A DNA stretch of 64,000 nt from an uncultured Caulobacter sp. (lineage in GTDB: Bacteria > Pseudomonadota > Alphaproteobacteria > Caulobacterales > Caulobacteraceae): assembly GCA_937925635.1 (NCBI GenBank), contig CALALX010000059.1:1-64000 (forward strand), given 5' to 3'. Under the pieces are notes generated by a model. The model was not told where the DNA came from, did no database searches, and worked only from the letters and a program-made list of their open reading frames with translations. The translations under genes and the position numbers were made by a program. Below, in pieces: positions 15,909-24,507 of the stretch; the first letter of the stretch is position 1; each line of letters begins with the position of its first letter.

Positions 15909-16556
15909 TCAACGACGAAGGGTGAGCTCCCGCCCGCCCATCCAGGGCGTGAACTTCGGGGCCGGGCCGGCCAGGGCCTCGAAGGCGGCCACGAAGTCCT
16001 CGTCCTTGAGCAGGCCGGGAGACTGGTAGCTGACGTACATCAGGCCGGTGATCAGGGCGTCGAGCGTGATCACGAACTGGCCGGCCGGCATCGGCAGTTC
16101 GCCAGGTTCGAGGAGGCGCGAGAATCCCTCAGCCATGGCCTGGTAGCTGGCGGCCTGCTGCAGCGCCGTGCGGGCCCGCGCCTCCGGGTTGGTCAGCATG
16201 TAGAGCTGGAAGGCCGCCGCCCCGGCCGCCATCGGCGCGCGACGGCGGGCCTCGGCGGCCACGGCCAGGCCCAGGATGCGCATCTGGGTGCGGAACGAGG
16301 CGCCGGGCTGGAAGTCGGCGCTGACCGGGCGCAGGTGGCTTTCGACCACGGCCAGGAACAGCTCGTCGCGGGACTTGAAGTTGCCGTGGAAGGCGCCGCG
16401 GGTCATACCGGCGCGGGCGCAGATCTCGTCCAGCGAGGCGCGGTCGAAGCCCTTTTCGGCGATGATCCCGGCGGCGGCCTCGATCAGAGCCGCGCGCGTG
16501 CGCTGGCGCTTGTCGCCCTTTGGCGCTCCCTTCCGACTCGCCATCCCGGCCCCCAT
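15909..16556 (-). CDS. TetR-family transcriptional regulator
   Basis: The N-terminal TetR helix-turn-helix is clear (RAALIEAAAGIIAEKGFDRA, then DEICARAGMTRGAFHGNFKS), followed by a helical ligand-binding domain with a C-terminal TetR_C-like region. I prefer the ATG at 16556, or the one at 16544, over upstream ATGs at 16577 and 16592. Those two lie inside a strong palindrome that looks like the operator. Likely targets are its own promoter, the tautomerase downstream and possibly the MATE pump; a TetR/efflux pairing is common. The ligand is unknown. Confidence 0.9.
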   Translation of the reverse strand: MGAGMASRKGAPKGDKRQRTRAALIEAAAGIIAEKGFDRASLDEICARAGMTRGAFHGNFKSRDELFLAVVESHLRPVSADFQPGASFRTQMRILGLAVAAEARRRAPMAAGAAAFQLYMLTNPEARARTALQQAASYQAMAEGFSRLLEPGELPMPAGQFVITLDALITGLMYVSYQSPGLLKDEDFVAAFEALAGPAPKFTPWMGGRELTLRR

Positions 16557-16571
16557 TCCGTCGGAGGCATG

Positions 16572-16593
16572 TTTCATACGATTGCGTATCAAA
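16572..16593. promoter_or_regulatory. Operator-like palindrome of the TetR regulator
   Basis: ATACG-ATTG-CGTAT is a perfect inverted repeat (16576-16589), extended by TTT/AAA to a 22-base dyad with one mismatched pair. It sits 16 bases upstream of the preferred TetR start, as expected for autorepression. Confidence 0.6.
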
Positions 16594-16605
16594 TGTGAAG
16601 GGGTC

Positions 16606-18387
16606 TTAGGTCAGCGGCCAGAAGACCGCGATCAGCGGCGGCCCGACCAGCAGGACCATCAAGCTCAGCGGTGCGCCGAGTCTCGGATAGTCGCCGAAGC
16701 GATAGCCCCCCGGCGCCATGACCATGGTGTTGCACTGGTGACCGATCGGCGTGAGGAAGTCGCAGGCGGCGCCGACCGCGACGGCCATGAGGAAGGCGTC
16801 GGGGCGGAAACCCAGCTTGCCGGCCAGGGTCGCGCCGATCGGGGCCATGACCAGGACCGTGGCGGCGTTGTTGAGGAATGGCGTGACGATCATGGCGGCG
16901 AGCATCACCGCGCCGATCGCGAGCACGCCGGGAAGGCCGCCGAAGACGCCGCTCAGCCAGCCGGCGATCAGGTCCGAGCCGCCGGTCCGCTGAATCGCGT
17001 CGCTGACCGGGATCAGGGCGGCGATCAGCACGAGCAGGGGACCGTCCAGCGCGCCGTAGGCCTCGCGCATGCGCAGGCCGCCCATGAGGACGATGGTCAC
17101 TGCAGCGCCGAAGAAGGCGATGGCCACCGGAATCACCTGCAGCGCCACCAGCACCATGGCCAGGGTCAGGACGATGGCCGGCGCGAACAGCCGGCGAGGG
17201 CCGCCCAGCCTGACATTGCGCTCGATCAGGGGCAGCAGCCCCAGCGCCTGCAGCGCCGCCGGAATGTTGCGCTCGCCGCCCTGAAGCAGGATCACGTCGC
17301 CGGCCCGGAACCTCAGGCTGCGCAGATGTTGCGTCATGCGATAGCCGCTGCGGCTGATGCCCAGCACGTTCACGCCCAGGTCGCTGTGGATCCGCGCCGC
17401 CTGGGCCGAGCGGCCGACCATCGGCGACTCCGGTCCGACGACGGCTTCGATCGCGCGCACTTCCTCGGCGGGCTCCTCCATGGTCACCGGCCGATCCTTG
17501 CGGGTCAGGGTCAGTTTCGCGCGTAGCATGAAGGCGTCCAGCGCCTGCTGCTCGCCCTCGATCAACAGGACGTCCCCGGGCCGGATGACGGTGTTGAGGT
17601 GCGGCGCGGGACGCCGGCGGCCGTCGCGGAGCATGCCCATCACGGTCGCCGCGCCTTCCCCCATGGCGACCAGGCGGCCCAGCCGCATGGAACCGAAGGA
17701 CCAATCCTCCGGCACGGTGGCCTCAGTCAGGTAGATCTTGTCGGCCAGGGCCGCGTCGAGGTCGAGGGCGCTCGCCCGGTCCCTGGGCAGCAGGCGGTAG
17801 CCGACCGCCAGGAACGCGAGCGCCAAGCCCGTCAGGACCAGGCCTACCGGCGCGAAGTCATACATGCCGAACGGCCGGCCCTGCAGCTCTTGGCGCACTT
17901 CCGAGACGATGATGTTGGGCGCGGTGCCGACCAGGGTGACCAGGCCGCCGATCATCGCCCCGAACGCCATCGGCATCAGCAGGCGTGAAGGCGAGGTCCC
18001 GGTCCTGCGCGCCACCTGCTGCGCCACGGGCAGCATGATGGCCAGCGCGCCGACGTTCTTGGTCGCCATCGACAGCAGGGTGACCACCGCGGTCAACACC
18101 GGCGCCTGGCTGCGCTCGGTCTTCAGAAGCGGCAGGACACGGCGCAGCACGAGCTCGACGATCCCCGAGCGCGCGAAGGCGGCGCTGACCACCAGGGCGC
18201 AGGCGATGATGACGGTGACGTCATTGCGGAAACCGTCGAAGGCGCGCTCCGGCGGGATCACCCCGACGGCAAGGCCGGCGAGCAGCGCGGCGACGGCGAC
18301 GACGTCGTATCGCCAGCGTCCCCAGACGAACGCCGCGATGGCGCCGCCGACAAGTGCGAAAGCCAGGGCCTGTTGCAAGGTCATCAA
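16606..18387 (-). CDS. SLC13/DASS-family anion permease with two TrkA-C (RCK_C) domains
   Basis: Inner-membrane symporter of 593 residues. Helices occupy about 5-190 and 390-590, with a central soluble stretch (about 200-385) holding two RCK_C/TrkA_C modules (TVIRPGDVLLIEGEQQALD and RFRAGDVILLQGGERNIPAA). This is the usual layout of SLC13-like permeases of di- and tricarboxylates, sulfate or related anions. Signature-like segments include SMATKNVGALAIMLPV, LVTLVGTAPNIIVSEVRQE and TPIGHQCNTMVMAPGGY. It is the last gene of a minus-strand series after DctA, a TonB-dependent receptor and an exported hydrolase. Carboxylate transport is favoured by that context but is not proven by sequence. Confidence 0.93.
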   Translation of the reverse strand: MMTLQQALAFALVGGAIAAFVWGRWRYDVVAVAALLAGLAVGVIPPERAFDGFRNDVTVIIACALVVSAAFARSGIVELVLRRVLPLLKTERSQAPVLTAVVTLLSMATKNVGALAIMLPVAQQVARRTGTSPSRLLMPMAFGAMIGGLVTLVGTAPNIIVSEVRQELQGRPFGMYDFAPVGLVLTGLALAFLAVGYRLLPRDRASALDLDAALADKIYLTEATVPEDWSFGSMRLGRLVAMGEGAATVMGMLRDGRRRPAPHLNTVIRPGDVLLIEGEQQALDAFMLRAKLTLTRKDRPVTMEEPAEEVRAIEAVVGPESPMVGRSAQAARIHSDLGVNVLGISRSGYRMTQHLRSLRFRAGDVILLQGGERNIPAALQALGLLPLIERNVRLGGPRRLFAPAIVLTLAMVLVALQVIPVAIAFFGAAVTIVLMGGLRMREAYGALDGPLLVLIAALIPVSDAIQRTGGSDLIAGWLSGVFGGLPGVLAIGAVMLAAMIVTPFLNNAATVLVMAPIGATLAGKLGFRPDAFLMAVAVGAACDFLTPIGHQCNTMVMAPGGYRFGDYPRLGAPLSLMVLLVGPPLIAVFWPLT

Positions 18388-18467
18388 GGTCCCCCTCGCG
18401 CCCCGGAACGCCCGGGCGAGGGTTTAGCTGCACGCCGCTTCTGAGGAAGCGCGCGGGCCGATCTCCG

Positions 18468-19745
18468 TCAGGGCGAGACGAACAGGCAGCGGCCCAGTTT
18501 CGCCCAGAGCGCCTGGCAACGGGCCTGAAAGGTCGACGGCCTAGGCGCGGCCCCACTGTCGATCCAGCCTTCGAGCGCATCCAGGGCGGTCATGTAGCTG
18601 GCGTCAGAGAGCTTGCTGTGATCCGCCTCGTCCGTGCTCGCCTGGACCAGCAGGGCCGATCGGCCCGCGGCGGCGACCGTGGCGGCGTACAGCGCCTCGA
18701 CCTTGAAGTTCACCGTCGGATCATGGCGGGCATGGAGGGTCAGGGTCGGGCGCTCGATGCGGCCGCTCAGGTCCGCGTCGTAGGCCAGCAGCGCGACGCC
18801 TTGCGGATCCGCGCTGAACCGCTGCACGCCGGCGTTCAGCGCGGCGTCATCGGCGGAACCGCTGTAGACGGTGGCGCTGTTGTCGAACGGATTGCGCCCG
18901 CCCAGCCGCACTTGGACCATGTCCCGGAACAGGAAGGTCGCCCAGGTCATGTGGCTGACCAGCTGGGCTTCGGCCACGCCGGTGACCGCCAGGATGTCGC
19001 GCAGCCGGGCGGCCTGTTCGGGGCTCCGCTGCGTGGCGGGGAGCTGCACCCCGGTGCAGGCCTCGATCCGGCGCCGCAGGTCGGCCCGGGTCATCGGGCT
19101 GTCCAGCGGCAGGCCCTGCCACAGGGGATAGGCCGGTTCGTCCGGGGCGGGATGGTTGGCGCAATAGTACTGGTAGACTGCGCGCAGGTCGGCCCGGAAG
19201 CCGTAGGCGCGGGTCCCGCCCGAGACGATGCCGTTGGTGATCAGGACGCCGTCGTAGTTCCACCCGGACGCGGCCTCGCCGGCGTAGAGCTCCGAGGCCT
19301 TGGCGGCGACGTTGCCGCCCCACGACTGGCCGTGAAGCAGGGTGCGTTCGGGCCGGCCATACAGCGACCAGAAGATCTTGCGGCTGTTGTCCGTGTCCTC
19401 GGCCGCCATCCGCACGCCGTAGCCGCCGCGCCGGTAGGTCGAGCCGATCCAGGCGTAGCCATGACGGATCATGACCGAGAACCGGTCCAGGTCCTCGAGC
19501 GGGTCCAGCGCTTCTGGCGTTCCCGTCCGCGGCCCGCCGTGGGCGTGGACGATCAGGCGGCGGTTCCAGTTGGGCGGTATGGCGGCGATGAACCAGGCCC
19601 CGTTGGCGTCCCGCCCCGAAACGCAACGTGTGTCCTGGCCGACCGAGGCCGGGCAGGGGATCGCCGTGGGATTCGCCGTCAACGATCCCGCCGCGTCCGA
19701 GGCGGGCGCGACCAGCAGGGCGGACAGGACCAGGGCCAGAGGCAT
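18468..19745 (-). CDS. Exported alpha/beta hydrolase (esterase-type)
   Basis: About 425 residues from the ATG at 19745, which has GGAAG upstream and a signal peptide MPLALVLSALLVAPASDAAG. The alpha/beta-hydrolase fold shows the oxyanion region HAHGGPRTG, the nucleophile elbow HGQSWGG (Ser141), an acid candidate in HARHDPTVNFKV and a late His in TDEADHSKLSD. It should act in the periplasm or outside the cell on an ester or amide. It lies between a TonB-dependent receptor and an SLC13 permease, all on one strand, so it may process what the receptor imports. I cannot name the substrate; a peptidase of the same fold is an alternative. Confidence 0.85.
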   Translation of the reverse strand: MPLALVLSALLVAPASDAAGSLTANPTAIPCPASVGQDTRCVSGRDANGAWFIAAIPPNWNRRLIVHAHGGPRTGTPEALDPLEDLDRFSVMIRHGYAWIGSTYRRGGYGVRMAAEDTDNSRKIFWSLYGRPERTLLHGQSWGGNVAAKASELYAGEAASGWNYDGVLITNGIVSGGTRAYGFRADLRAVYQYYCANHPAPDEPAYPLWQGLPLDSPMTRADLRRRIEACTGVQLPATQRSPEQAARLRDILAVTGVAEAQLVSHMTWATFLFRDMVQVRLGGRNPFDNSATVYSGSADDAALNAGVQRFSADPQGVALLAYDADLSGRIERPTLTLHARHDPTVNFKVEALYAATVAAAGRSALLVQASTDEADHSKLSDASYMTALDALEGWIDSGAAPRPSTFQARCQALWAKLGRCLFVSP

Positions 19746-19801
19746 GAGGATTGGCTTCCAGACGCTCCGGCGCGGGCGCACGCGCCCGCGCCGGACCTCG
19801 G

Positions 19802-22800
19802 TCAGAAGGACTTGGCGACGTTGATGTACCACGACCGGCCATAGGGGCGGTGGATGGAGCCCAGATAGCCGCCGTCGGCCAGGGGCGGGCCTTCGTTCGT
19901 CAGGTCCCTGACGCCGATGCGCAAGGCGGTTCCCGAGGCGAGGCCGGCGTCCTCGAACTCGTACTGGCCATACAGGTTGGTGACCAGCTGCTCGTCGACC
20001 ACCCAGGGCTTGCCGGTGGCGCTGAGCAGGGAAGGCTGCTCGATCTCGCTGACGTACTGGGTCGAGACCCCCGCCCGCCACGGGCCCTTGCGCCAGGTCA
20101 GGCTGGTGCTGATCTTCCATTCCGGCCGGCCATTCTGGGCGATCAGCTGGCTGGAGTCCGGCAGGGCGGTCAGCGGGTCGATGACGCCGGCGTCCCGAGC
20201 GGCATAGAGGGAGTCGATGATGGCGCCCGGCTCGCGCGAGTACTCCAGGAGCTGCGAGGCGTTGGCCCTGAAGATGAAGGTGCCCCAGGCGGTGCGCCGC
20301 TTGGCCCAGGTGAAGCTGAAGTCGATGCCTTCGACCGTCTGCGGCAGCAGGTTGATGAAGCGGTCGTTGATCGAGACTACCTCCCCGACAGGAGCCAGGC
20401 CGCTGCCGGCGAACAGGGTCACGTCATCGGCGTCCGGGGCGGCGCGCACCACATTGGGATTGGAGGTTCCCTCGACGCGATTGAGGTAATCCACCGTCAG
20501 CGCCGCCTGAGCGCCCAGCAGGCCGACGATGTCCTCCTGCTCGATCGACCAGCGGTCGACGGTGAAGGTGACCTCGCCCCAGGACTCCGGCAGGAAGCGC
20601 GGCTGGAACACCAGGCCGAACGACTGGTTGGTGCTTTCCTCGGGTTTGAGATCGGGATTGCCGGCCACCAGCAGGGAGGCGCTGGCGCTTTGGGCGCACT
20701 GGGCCATCGAGGCGATGGTCCCGGCCAGCAGGGCCGGCGTGCAGCGGTAGTAGTCGATGCCGCCGGCGAGGCGCGCGTACTGGGTGGCGTTGACCTGTTC
20801 GAGGTTGGGCGCCCGGAAGCCCTGAGAGTAGGAGGCGCGGACGCGAAGGCCGTCGAAGAGATCCCAGGCCACGGCGACCTTCGGCTTGGCGACCGAACCG
20901 AAGTCCGAATAGTCCTCGAACCGCCCGGCGATCTGCATGTCGATGCTGCGGACCAGCGGAATGTTCATGTCGGGCGAGACGACCGGCACGGCGAATTCCA
21001 CGAAGGCGCCGGCGACCGTCCGCTTGCCGCGGGTGTCGGGGTTGGGGCTGACGGCCGCGACGTTTGAGATGCTGGTCGCGCCGCTGACCGCGTCGACGAA
21101 GGTGAAGGTCCCGTCGACGTTCTCGTCGCGGTCGTCGTACTGGGTCTCGCGCCGGAACTCCACCCCGACGGCCACGCCGACCGGGCCGGCCGGCAACTCG
21201 AACAGGTCGTTGCGCGACAGCTTCAGGTCGGCGAGCGCCAGGGTCGTTCGCGAGAAGCGACGCAGGTCGAAGGTGATCGCGTCGATGGCGGCCTGCGACG
21301 AGGGCGAGCAGTCGCCGTAGCTGGTGGTGGCCACGCAGCCGCCGCCGAACGGGTTGTAGGCGTCGGGCGTCGACAGCCCGAGCTGCCGCTGAAGCGCCGT
21401 CATGTTGATGTTGGGCGACTTGTCCTCGGCTTCGGCCGCGGAATAGAGCACCGCCGTCTCCCAGTCGAAGCCGTTCCATTCGCCGCGCAGGCCGGCCAGG
21501 AAGCGGGACTGGAAGTTCTTTACGGTGACTGTCTGGAAGCCCGCGTCGACGTAGCGGTAGTTCTCCAGCAGGATCGGCAGCCCCCCGACCGGCACATTGG
21601 TCAGGTTGGGCAGGCGGTTGGGGTTGGCAGACCCGTCCGCGAACGTCACCGGCCCGAACGGATTCCAGTAGTTGCTCGCCGGAATCCAGATGTCGTTCAG
21701 ATTGACGACCGGCGGCTGGATCGCGCGACTTTCGGCGCCGTAGTAGCCAACCTCGCCGAAGGCGGTGACCGTCGGCGTCAGCTCGTAATGGCCGGTGAGG
21801 AAGATGTTGGTCCGCTGCAGGTCCGAACGCACCGTCGTGCCGAACCGCGTGTCGTAGCGAAGCTCACGGATGTCGCCGTTGTACGACCCGTTGCCCTGGA
21901 CCAGGCAGATGCCGTTGTTGAGGTTGACGCCGACGCAACCGATGCTTTCCGGCTGATAGTGAAACGCGCCGGCGGAGGTGGCGATGATCACGCCGTTGGA
22001 CCGCGGCCGCAGGGCGGTGGTGCTGCCTGGCGTGCGCAGGCGCGCCCAGGGCGTGTGCGAGGAGCGGCCGTCCGGCACGGTCGACGTCTCGAAGCCGGCC
22101 TGATTGGCGAAAAAGGGCCGCAGGTCGTCGCTCGCCGTGAAATCCTGATCCTCGGCCTTCAGCGCCGTCCGGTCGCTGTAGCTGGCGAACAGCGAGATAT
22201 TGCCGCGCTCGAAGTTCCTGCCCGCGAAAAGATTGGTCTCGAACTCACGCAGGCTCGTTCCTTCGGCGCCGCCGTACTGCGCCTCCAGCTTCAGCCCGTC
22301 GAAGTTGTCCTTGAGCACGGTGTTGACCACCCCGGCGACGGCGTCGGCCCCATAGATGGCCGCGGCGCCGTCGAGCAGCACCTCGAGCCGCTCCAGGCCC
22401 GCCACGGGGATGGCGTTGGTGTTGTAGCTGAGCACCGGCACCGTGCCCGTATCGGACGTCCCCTGGCTGGTCGGATGCTGCACCAGGCGCCGTCCGTTCA
22501 GCAGAACCAGGGTGTTGCCGACGCCGAGCGAGCGCAGGTTGACCGAGTTGACGTCGCCGCGCGCCGAATTGCTCGTCTGCGGATTGTTGGCGGGATCGAA
22601 CAGGACGTCGCCCATCTGGGGGATCGAGCGAAACAGCTCGTCGCCCGAGACCGCGCCGACGGCGGCGATCTGGTCCTGGTCGAAGACCGCCACGGGCAGG
22701 GCGGCCGTGGTCGAGGCGCCGCGGATCTGCGACCCGACGACGACCAGCTCCTCGACCTCGGTCGCCGCGCCCGATCCGGATTGCGGGGCCGAAGCGTCGG

Positions 22801-22891
22801 GCGCGGTCTGCGCGGCGGCGACGCCGGCCGAGGCCAGTATCGCCAGCATGGCGACGCCACCCAGCAGCGCGGTGCGATGCGTGTCTCTCAT
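19802..22891 (-). CDS. Large TonB-dependent receptor
   Basis: Outer-membrane receptor of 1,029 residues with signal peptide MRDTHRTALLGGVAMLAILA ending near VAAAQ. TonB-box-like segment EELVVVGSQIRG, then the plug domain (AVSGDELFRSIPQMGDV, VNLRSLGVGNTLVLLNGRR, LERLEVLLDGAAAIYGADAV) and a barrel ending YGRSWYINVAKSF with a terminal Phe. The plug is of the kind found in Caulobacterales and Xanthomonas receptors for sugars, peptides and organic acids, not the classical siderophore type. Only 30 bases separate it from dctA upstream and 56 from the hydrolase downstream, which suggests one operon. A carboxylate-containing substrate is inferred from these neighbours. Confidence 0.95.
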   Translation of the reverse strand: MRDTHRTALLGGVAMLAILASAGVAAAQTAPDASAPQSGSGAATEVEELVVVGSQIRGASTTAALPVAVFDQDQIAAVGAVSGDELFRSIPQMGDVLFDPANNPQTSNSARGDVNSVNLRSLGVGNTLVLLNGRRLVQHPTSQGTSDTGTVPVLSYNTNAIPVAGLERLEVLLDGAAAIYGADAVAGVVNTVLKDNFDGLKLEAQYGGAEGTSLREFETNLFAGRNFERGNISLFASYSDRTALKAEDQDFTASDDLRPFFANQAGFETSTVPDGRSSHTPWARLRTPGSTTALRPRSNGVIIATSAGAFHYQPESIGCVGVNLNNGICLVQGNGSYNGDIRELRYDTRFGTTVRSDLQRTNIFLTGHYELTPTVTAFGEVGYYGAESRAIQPPVVNLNDIWIPASNYWNPFGPVTFADGSANPNRLPNLTNVPVGGLPILLENYRYVDAGFQTVTVKNFQSRFLAGLRGEWNGFDWETAVLYSAAEAEDKSPNINMTALQRQLGLSTPDAYNPFGGGCVATTSYGDCSPSSQAAIDAITFDLRRFSRTTLALADLKLSRNDLFELPAGPVGVAVGVEFRRETQYDDRDENVDGTFTFVDAVSGATSISNVAAVSPNPDTRGKRTVAGAFVEFAVPVVSPDMNIPLVRSIDMQIAGRFEDYSDFGSVAKPKVAVAWDLFDGLRVRASYSQGFRAPNLEQVNATQYARLAGGIDYYRCTPALLAGTIASMAQCAQSASASLLVAGNPDLKPEESTNQSFGLVFQPRFLPESWGEVTFTVDRWSIEQEDIVGLLGAQAALTVDYLNRVEGTSNPNVVRAAPDADDVTLFAGSGLAPVGEVVSINDRFINLLPQTVEGIDFSFTWAKRRTAWGTFIFRANASQLLEYSREPGAIIDSLYAARDAGVIDPLTALPDSSQLIAQNGRPEWKISTSLTWRKGPWRAGVSTQYVSEIEQPSLLSATGKPWVVDEQLVTNLYGQYEFEDAGLASGTALRIGVRDLTNEGPPLADGGYLGSIHRPYGRSWYINVAKSF

Positions 22892-22921
22892 GATCTTGTC
22901 CTCCCTTTTCGCCCCGGCCGT

Positions 22922-24280
22922 TCAGTCGGCCGTTATGGCGCCCTTGTCCCCCGGCCCCGCCGCCGGATCCGGCGGCGCGGCCAATGATTTCGCTCCCGAC
23001 CCCAGCGCGACCCGCAGCTGCTCGCGGTCCAACTGTCCTTCCCACCGCGCGACCACCAGGGTGGCCACGGCGTTGCCGACGAAGTTGGTCAGGGCCCGGC
23101 ACTCGCTCATGAAGCGGTCGATGCCCAGGATCAGGGCCATGCCGGCCAGCGGCACGCTGGGGACGACGGCCAGGGTCGCCGCCAGGGTGATGAACCCGGC
23201 GCCGGTGATGCCCGCGGCCCCCTTGGAACTCAGCATGGCGACCAGCAGCAGCAGGATCTGGTCCTGCAGGCTCAGATCGATGTTCATGGCCTGGGCGATG
23301 AACAGCGCCGCCATGGTCATGTAGATGTTGGTGCCGTCCAGATTGAAGGAATAGCCGGTCGGCACGACCAGCCCGACGACCGACTTGGGGGCGCCCGCCC
23401 GCTCCAGCTTCTGCATGAGGCTCGGCAGCGCGGCTTCCGAGGACGAGGTGCCGAGCACCAGCAGCAGCTCCTCCTTGAGGTAGGCCACCAGGCGGAAGAT
23501 CGAGAAGCCGTTGATCCAGGCGACCACGCCCAGGACGCCGAACACGAAGATCAGCGAGGTCAGGTAGAAGGTGGCGATCAGGGCGGCCAGGTTCGCGATG
23601 GCCCCCAGGCCATAGGCGCCGATGGTGAAGGCGAACGCCCCGAAGGCTCCGACCGGCGCGGCCTTCATCAGAATGGCCACCAGCTTGAAGACGATCTGGC
23701 TCAGGGATTCGAGCGCCCGCTGCACCGGCGCGGCGGCGTCGCCCACCATCGCCATGGCGATGCCGAACAGGATCGAGACGAACAGCACCTGAAGGATGTT
23801 GCCCTCGACGAAGGCGCTGACGAGGGTGCCGGGGATGACGCCGCTCAGGAACCCGACGACCGTGGCTTCATGCGCCGCCTGGGCGTACTGGCTGACGGTT
23901 TCGCCGTTCAGCGTCGATGGGTCGATGTTCAGGCCGCGGCCGGGCTGAACCACGTTGGCGATGACCAGTCCGACGATCAGCGCCAGGGTGGAGAAGACGA
24001 GGAAGTAGGCGAAGGCCTTGGCGGCGACCCGGCCGATCCGCTTCAGGTCCCGCATGCCGGCGATGCCGGTCGTGATGGTCAGGAAGATCACCGGGGCGAT
24101 GATCATCTTCACCAGCTTGATGAATCCGTCGCCGAGCGGCTTCAGGCTCTCGCCCAGGTCGGGCCAGAAGTGTCCGATCGCCCCGCCCGCCACGATCGCC
24201 GCCAGTACGACGAAGTACAGGCTGCGATAGAAGGGACGGCGGACGGCGGGTACGCCCGTGCTGGCGACTGGATGCGACAC
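22922..24280 (-). CDS. dctA: C4-dicarboxylate/cation symporter DctA
   Basis: Inner-membrane DAACS-family symporter of 452 residues for succinate, fumarate and malate. The GTG start at 24280 is preceded by the strong ribosome site GGGAGG. Family motifs: FIKLVKMIIAPVIFLTITTG, the serine-rich re-entrant loop LLLVLGTSSSEAALPSLMQK, and VVPTGYSFNLDGTNIYMTMA with the substrate and cation-binding NLDGT. It is divergent from dctB-dctD, the classical rhizobial arrangement in which DctB/DctD activate dctA. A DctD-like palindrome lies over 200 bases upstream. It probably leads an operon with the receptor and hydrolase that follow. Confidence 0.96.
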   Translation of the reverse strand: MSHPVASTGVPAVRRPFYRSLYFVVLAAIVAGGAIGHFWPDLGESLKPLGDGFIKLVKMIIAPVIFLTITTGIAGMRDLKRIGRVAAKAFAYFLVFSTLALIVGLVIANVVQPGRGLNIDPSTLNGETVSQYAQAAHEATVVGFLSGVIPGTLVSAFVEGNILQVLFVSILFGIAMAMVGDAAAPVQRALESLSQIVFKLVAILMKAAPVGAFGAFAFTIGAYGLGAIANLAALIATFYLTSLIFVFGVLGVVAWINGFSIFRLVAYLKEELLLVLGTSSSEAALPSLMQKLERAGAPKSVVGLVVPTGYSFNLDGTNIYMTMAALFIAQAMNIDLSLQDQILLLLVAMLSSKGAAGITGAGFITLAATLAVVPSVPLAGMALILGIDRFMSECRALTNFVGNAVATLVVARWEGQLDREQLRVALGSGAKSLAAPPDPAAGPGDKGAITAD

Positions 24281-24483
24281 TCGACCTCCCTGGGAGCCAT
24301 GGGCGGCTCCGGTCCTGACGGCGCTCTGACTGGCGCGTTGAGGTCAGTATCGAGGGGTGGGCAGAGGTGACAATGTCCTTCTGGCGCTTCTATAAAGTAT
24401 TGGTTTATATAGATAAAAACTGAATTCGCTTCGTTCGGTGCGTGAAATTGGGCGAAAATTCACACGCGGAAAATAGACATTTG

Positions 24484-24497
24484 TGCGGAATTCCGCA
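24484..24497. promoter_or_regulatory. Perfect palindrome in the dctA-dctB region, candidate DctD upstream activating site
   Basis: TGCGGAATTCCGCA is a perfect 14-base palindrome ending 10 bases before the dctB ATG and about 205 bases upstream of dctA. It resembles, from memory, rhizobial DctD sites with GTGCGG/CCGCAC half-sites. A possible second half-site, CACGCGGAA, starts near 24462. I could not find a -24/-12 sigma-54 promoter for dctA. Confidence 0.5.
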
Positions 24498-24507
24498 TGA
24501 TTGGTGA

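Noticed and set aside
24281..24480. Sigma-54 promoter for dctA
   Set aside because: TGTCACCTCTGCCC on the minus strand looks similar, but the GG-to-GC spacing is wrong and the -24 GG is missing.
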